Shown: one piece after another, positions 60,415-64,000 of the stretch
Layout of the letters: the number at the start of each line of letters is the position of its first letter
Position numbering within the stretch: the first letter of the stretch is position 1
NCBI GenBank assembly: GCA_018713145.1
Contig: DVFP01000013.1
Coordinates: 1 to 64,000 of the forward strand
DNA from: Candidatus Scybalocola faecavium
GTDB lineage: Bacteria; Bacillota; Clostridia; Lachnospirales; Lachnospiraceae
Length of the DNA: 64,000 nt
Direction: 5' to 3'
Program-made: the position numbers and the translations under genes
The notes under the pieces: generated by a model
The model's database searches: none
What the model saw: only the letters and a program-made list of their open reading frames with translations
What the model was told of the DNA's origin: nothing

Positions 60415-62196
60415 ATGGATTCAAAAGCAGAGGAAATGCTGGATCTCGCTTTAAAGACCGGGGAGGATATACGGCAAAAATCTTTGGATCTGGATACCGG
60501 CTATGATGCAGGGGAAAAAACGTGGGAGCTTATTGTAAAATATTCTCAAACTTTGGATTCTTTGAAAGGTCTGGGAGTCTCTGTTGTTTATTTGTTAAAT
60601 AATTATGCCATCCTTAAAGTGCCGGAAGGTGTTTTGGAGACAGTGATGGATTATCCCAGGATTGAATATATTGAAAAGCCAAAACGGCTGTTTTTCGCAG
60701 ATAACGGCGGCCTGGAAAGTTCCTGTATTTCTCTGGTACAAAACGGACCGGCAGATTTAAGCGGCAAAGGGGTGATCATCGGCCTTGTAGATTCAGGGAT
60801 TGACTATACGCATCCGGACTTTAGAAATGATGACGGAACAACGCGGATACTCTCTTTGTGGGATCAAACCGCCTTTGTGACTGATCCGGATGCGGGAAAC
60901 GATGTCCTTGGGCCGCCGGAAGGCTATGATCGGGGGATCGTCTATTCCGGGGAGATGATCAATGAGGTTTTAAACCAGGAACCCATGTCCGGACGGAATC
61001 CTTTGGCGCCGGGAATGGATTATTCCGGTCACGGTACTGCCGTTATGGGGATCGCAGCGGGAAACGGGCGGCAGGGGGGCAGAGTCTTTCGAGGCGTGGC
61101 TTATGAAAGTGAAATGATCGTGGTAAAGCTGGGCAATCCGGACGCTGAGGGTTTTCCCAGGACAACAGAGCTGATGGAAGGGATTAATTACATTCTTGAA
61201 GAGGGGATACGGCTGAACCGTCCGGTAGTGGTCAACATTAGCTTTGGGAATAATTATGGCAGCCATGACGGAACATCTCTTTTAGAATCCTATATTAACG
61301 ATGTGTCCGGTGCGGGAAAAACACTTATCGTTATCGGCACCGGCAATGAAGGCGCCGCGTCCGGTCACACCTCAGGCCGACTCTCATTAGGGGAAATGGC
61401 TCAGGCTCCGGTTTCCGTGGGAGAATATCAGACCGGATTTTCCATTCAGCTGTGGAAAAATTTTACGGATATTACGGATCTGGAAGTGATTTCCCCTTCC
61501 GGGAGACGTTCCGGACGAATCCGGGAAAAGCCGGGGGTTTATGCTTTTACTCTGGAAAATACCCGGCTTTTGGTAAACTATGGCCAGCCCAGCCATTACA
61601 GTATGTCCCAGGAAATATTTATGGAACTTTTGCCGGTCAATACCTATGTGGACCCGGGGGTGTGGACTGTGGTTTTGTATCCGGAGAAGATCGTGGACGG
61701 CGCCTTTGAAATGTGGCTTCCGGGAGGCGGGCTGCGCAATACGGGGACCCGCTTTTTATACGGAACCCCAACGCTGACCTTAACCATACCATCCACTGCG
61801 TCCAGAGCATTGTCTGTAGGCGCCTATGATCCTGCAGTTACAGCTATGGCGGATTTTTCCGGCCGGGGCAGCGACCGCGGCTGCCGTCCGGCCTGGGGCT
61901 GCCTGCTTAAGCCGGATCTGGTGGCGCCGGGAGTAAATATACGGACAACGGCTGCCGGAGGCGGCTATACTTTTGTAACCGGCACATCTTTTGCCACCCC
62001 ATTTGTCACGGGAAGTGCGGCCCTTTTGATGGAGTGGGCCATTGTGCGGGGAAACAGCCCATATCTTTATGGGGAAATGCTCAAGGCTTATCTTCTTGCA
62101 GGGGCGTCACCGATGCCGGGATTTGATCAATATCCAAACAGTGTGACCGGTTATGGCCGACTTTGTCTGGCCAACAGCTTAAATCGTCTTTTGTGA
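60415..62196 (+). CDS. subtilase, Csp-like (germination protease type)
   Basis: 593-residue S8 subtilase without signal peptide. Catalytic triad intact: Asp126 in GLVDSGIDYTHPDF, His206 in SGHGTAVMG, Ser525 in GTSFATPF; a propeptide-like domain precedes (1-97), and a jelly-roll-like insert lies between His and Ser (about 320-455), as in clostridial CspB. Csp proteases cut pro-SleC to start cortex lysis in germination; no sleC is in the window, so this role is inferred. ATG 60415 follows GGAGG. Alternative: a general cytosolic subtilase of Lachnospiraceae. Confidence 0.82.
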   Translation: MDSKAEEMLDLALKTGEDIRQKSLDLDTGYDAGEKTWELIVKYSQTLDSLKGLGVSVVYLLNNYAILKVPEGVLETVMDYPRIEYIEKPKRLFFADNGGLESSCISLVQNGPADLSGKGVIIGLVDSGIDYTHPDFRNDDGTTRILSLWDQTAFVTDPDAGNDVLGPPEGYDRGIVYSGEMINEVLNQEPMSGRNPLAPGMDYSGHGTAVMGIAAGNGRQGGRVFRGVAYESEMIVVKLGNPDAEGFPRTTELMEGINYILEEGIRLNRPVVVNISFGNNYGSHDGTSLLESYINDVSGAGKTLIVIGTGNEGAASGHTSGRLSLGEMAQAPVSVGEYQTGFSIQLWKNFTDITDLEVISPSGRRSGRIREKPGVYAFTLENTRLLVNYGQPSHYSMSQEIFMELLPVNTYVDPGVWTVVLYPEKIVDGAFEMWLPGGGLRNTGTRFLYGTPTLTLTIPSTASRALSVGAYDPAVTAMADFSGRGSDRGCRPAWGCLLKPDLVAPGVNIRTTAAGGGYTFVTGTSFATPFVTGSAALLMEWAIVRGNSPYLYGEMLKAYLLAGASPMPGFDQYPNSVTGYGRLCLANSLNRLL

Positions 62197-62284
62197 CCGG
62201 CCCAATGGATGTAAGATCACATTGGGAGACAGGGCCTATCATTTCGGGATAAAGAAGGATTGCCATTTTTTCCAAAGGATGAAA

Positions 62285-64000
62285 ATGACAGAAATGCGTT
62301 ATACTACAGCTATGAAAGTTTGCGGGGGTGAGCATGTGTCTGTTCAGGGCATTGATTTTGATGCCGGTCTTTGGGAAAATGAAACAGGGATGTATAACAA
62401 AGCGTTTGAGCGGTTTGAACCTGTGGAAGTATGTATTTGTTTAAAGCAGGGAAATGGCCCGGCAGCAGTTCCGGCAGTGTCGGTAGGTGAGCATGTCCTG
62501 TGCGGTCAGCTCATCGGGGAGACGATTTCAGATCAGTCTCTTCCTGTATACGCCAGTCTTAGCGGAGTTGTGACCCGGATCATCGAGAAGCGTTTCAGCG
62601 TTTCTGAAGTGGTCAGTCATATTGTGATCCGAAGGGAAGGGCAAAGTCACACATGGATTCAAGGCCCGTTTATGCCGGGGGATAAGTTTTCCCGGCTGAA
62701 GAAAATGGGAATTGCAGGCATTACCGCTCGGGAAATGGATGTCTCCGACCATGCTACGGCACACAAGCAGGTGATCAGGATTGCGGCTTTTGACCGGGAA
62801 CCTCAGGTGTTTTGCGATTACCGCCTGATCATGGAGTGTCCGGGCAAGGTTTTATTTGGCGCAGATGTTATGGCAGATATTTTAGGCGGGGCAGGCGTGG
62901 AGATTTATATTTGTCATGAAGAAGTCCGTTATCTGCTGGAAAAAACACTGTATAATTATAAAAAGGCTTTAAGGTTTTTAGACCAGGCGCGTTTTTTCTC
63001 AGTAAAACCGGATATATATCATAAAAGCTGTATCGCTGCCAGAGAAGGCTTATGGTTTAGCGCCACCGAACTTTGCGCTGTTTATGACGGATTTTATGAT
63101 GGCCGTCCCATGACCGGCAGGGGGATAACCATCGGTGGAGCTGTGAAGCATCCGAAAAACCTGTGGGTGCCTAACGGAACTTCTGTGAGAGATTTGCTGG
63201 AGTTTTGCGGAGGGATCCAGGGGGAAAAAGATCATATATCCCGGGATATGTCAGAGCTTGAGCATTTTAATATTGTGGAAGGCGGGCCCATGGGGGGCCA
63301 TTGTGTGGATGTGTCCTGCGCCTGGGTGTCATTGACGACAGGTTCCATCCATGTGCTGCCGGAAATCTATTATAGAGAGCACATGTGTATCCAGTGCCGC
63401 AGCTGCTGTCAGGTATGCCCGGTACAGTTAAAACCGTTTTATATTGAAAAAGCTTTAGACAAGGGAGCTGTCCGGGTTTGTGGGGCAGACGCCCATGCGT
63501 GTATCGGATGCGGATGGTGTTCTTATGTATGTCCTTCCTACCGCAGATTAAAGGAAAAGATCACAGCCGCAGGCAAAGCTGCATCCAGGAAGGAAGGACC
63601 GGTGACCAGGGATCGCCGGTCATACTTTAAGAAAAAAGCGCCGGAAAAAAGAAAGCCGCCCCCTATGGAAAAAGCCGGCGCTTATATTGAACTGGACTGG
63701 GAGATTGCCGATGAGCTGGAGCCTTTACCAGGCCGCAGCCAGGGCGGCCCCTATATTCATAAAAAAATAAGCACATCCGGGATTTTTAACCGTTTTACAT
63801 GGATGTTTGCCGGTGTATTTCTGGTTTATTCCATGACATTCGGTCCGGAAATTTTATTTAAGGCATTAGCTGCAGGGATCAGCTACGGAACAGTCGACTG
63901 GCTGTACCGGTTAGGCGGCCGCTGTCATTTGGGAGGATGGCGTGCCAGCCTTTGGGCCGGACTGATATGTGCCATGGCTCTTGCCTTTGTTCCATCCTGG
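62285..64000 (+). CDS. RnfC-RnfD-like fusion, partial (right edge)
   Basis: At least 572 residues, open at the window edge. N-terminal RnfC-like part: FxGG-like start (MKVCGGEH), barrel-sandwich region, an SLBB segment (VPNGTSVRDLLEFCGG), then two 4Fe-4S motifs, CIQCRSCCQVCP and CIGCGWCSYVCP. A basic linker leads into STSGIFNRFTWMF and membrane helices as in RnfD. The RnfC motif for NADH/FMN (YPxGxEKxLI) is not found, so this is divergent. ATG 62285 follows AAAGGA; later in-frame starts at 62294, 62312 and GTG 62336 are possible. Probably couples ferredoxin redox to ion pumping. Confidence 0.75.
   Translation, partial: MTEMRYTTAMKVCGGEHVSVQGIDFDAGLWENETGMYNKAFERFEPVEVCICLKQGNGPAAVPAVSVGEHVLCGQLIGETISDQSLPVYASLSGVVTRIIEKRFSVSEVVSHIVIRREGQSHTWIQGPFMPGDKFSRLKKMGIAGITAREMDVSDHATAHKQVIRIAAFDREPQVFCDYRLIMECPGKVLFGADVMADILGGAGVEIYICHEEVRYLLEKTLYNYKKALRFLDQARFFSVKPDIYHKSCIAAREGLWFSATELCAVYDGFYDGRPMTGRGITIGGAVKHPKNLWVPNGTSVRDLLEFCGGIQGEKDHISRDMSELEHFNIVEGGPMGGHCVDVSCAWVSLTTGSIHVLPEIYYREHMCIQCRSCCQVCPVQLKPFYIEKALDKGAVRVCGADAHACIGCGWCSYVCPSYRRLKEKITAAGKAASRKEGPVTRDRRSYFKKKAPEKRKPPPMEKAGAYIELDWEIADELEPLPGRSQGGPYIHKKISTSGIFNRFTWMFAGVFLVYSMTFGPEILFKALAAGISYGTVDWLYRLGGRCHLGGWRASLWAGLICAMALAFVPSW

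Overview
The window looks like a chromosomal segment from an anaerobic, spore-forming member of the Clostridia, most likely Lachnospiraceae. The evidence is gene content: spore genes (a SipL-like SPOCS/LysM protein, a CotS-like kinase fold, GerA-type receptor proteins, a Csp-like subtilase), a pyruvate formate-lyase pair under a ZTP (pfl) riboswitch, cobalamin-dependent methionine synthesis, an anaerobic cobaltochelatase, and an Rnf-like redox protein cut by the right edge. Base composition is moderate and even. I saw no rRNA, tRNA, CRISPR array, phage block or transposase.

Layout. 0.1-9.1 kb: beta-phosphoglucomutase, a Nudix hydrolase plus an unrecognised small protein, an AI-2E family permease, a split ThrE-type exporter, a repeat-rich wall-anchored surface protein, a MerR regulator divergent from a YitT-like membrane protein. 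9.2-14.8 kb: a minus-strand operon (4Fe-4S ferredoxin, fumarate reductase/AprA-like flavoprotein, CocE-type hydrolase) facing a PucR/CdaR-type regulator. 14.8-19.3 kb: a methionine/one-carbon operon of two homocysteine methyltransferases, the first fused to methylenetetrahydrofolate reductase and the second a short MetH. 19.4-25.8 kb: FabH, CbiK, Lrp/AsnC, MATE pump, LTA-synthase-like protein. 26-30.4 kb: AsnA, CotS-like protein, phosphohexomutase. 30.5-37.9 kb: PrcB-like lipoprotein, SipL, IspE, GntR regulator, GerA protein and an unusual GerAB-GerAC fusion. 38.4-46 kb: GNAT-like protein, esterase, LrgAB, flavoprotein, MATE pump, AraC regulator. 46-49.3 kb: ZTP riboswitch, pflB, pflA. 49.4-53.7 kb: a four-gene putative envelope O-acylation operon (SGNH protein, DUF4358, MBOAT, DHHW). 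54-58.5 kb: an ABC exporter with a very long coiled-coil permease. 58.8-64 kb: M23 peptidase, Csp-like subtilase, and an RnfC-RnfD-like fusion running off the edge.

The most interesting non-coding signals are a two-hairpin repeat present three times around 12.7 and 14.9 kb, two other dispersed intergenic repeats, a candidate attenuator before asnA, a terminator-shaped hairpin that contains the ribosome-binding site of the cotS-like gene, mutually exclusive stem-loops in the 38 kb gap, and the ZTP riboswitch. The most interesting protein observations are the GerAB-GerAC fusion lacking the GerAC C-terminus, the divergent RnfC-RnfD fusion without a visible NADH-site motif, and the ferredoxin/flavoprotein/hydrolase operon of unknown substrate. 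Functions come from reading motifs and recalled family patterns; no search was run.
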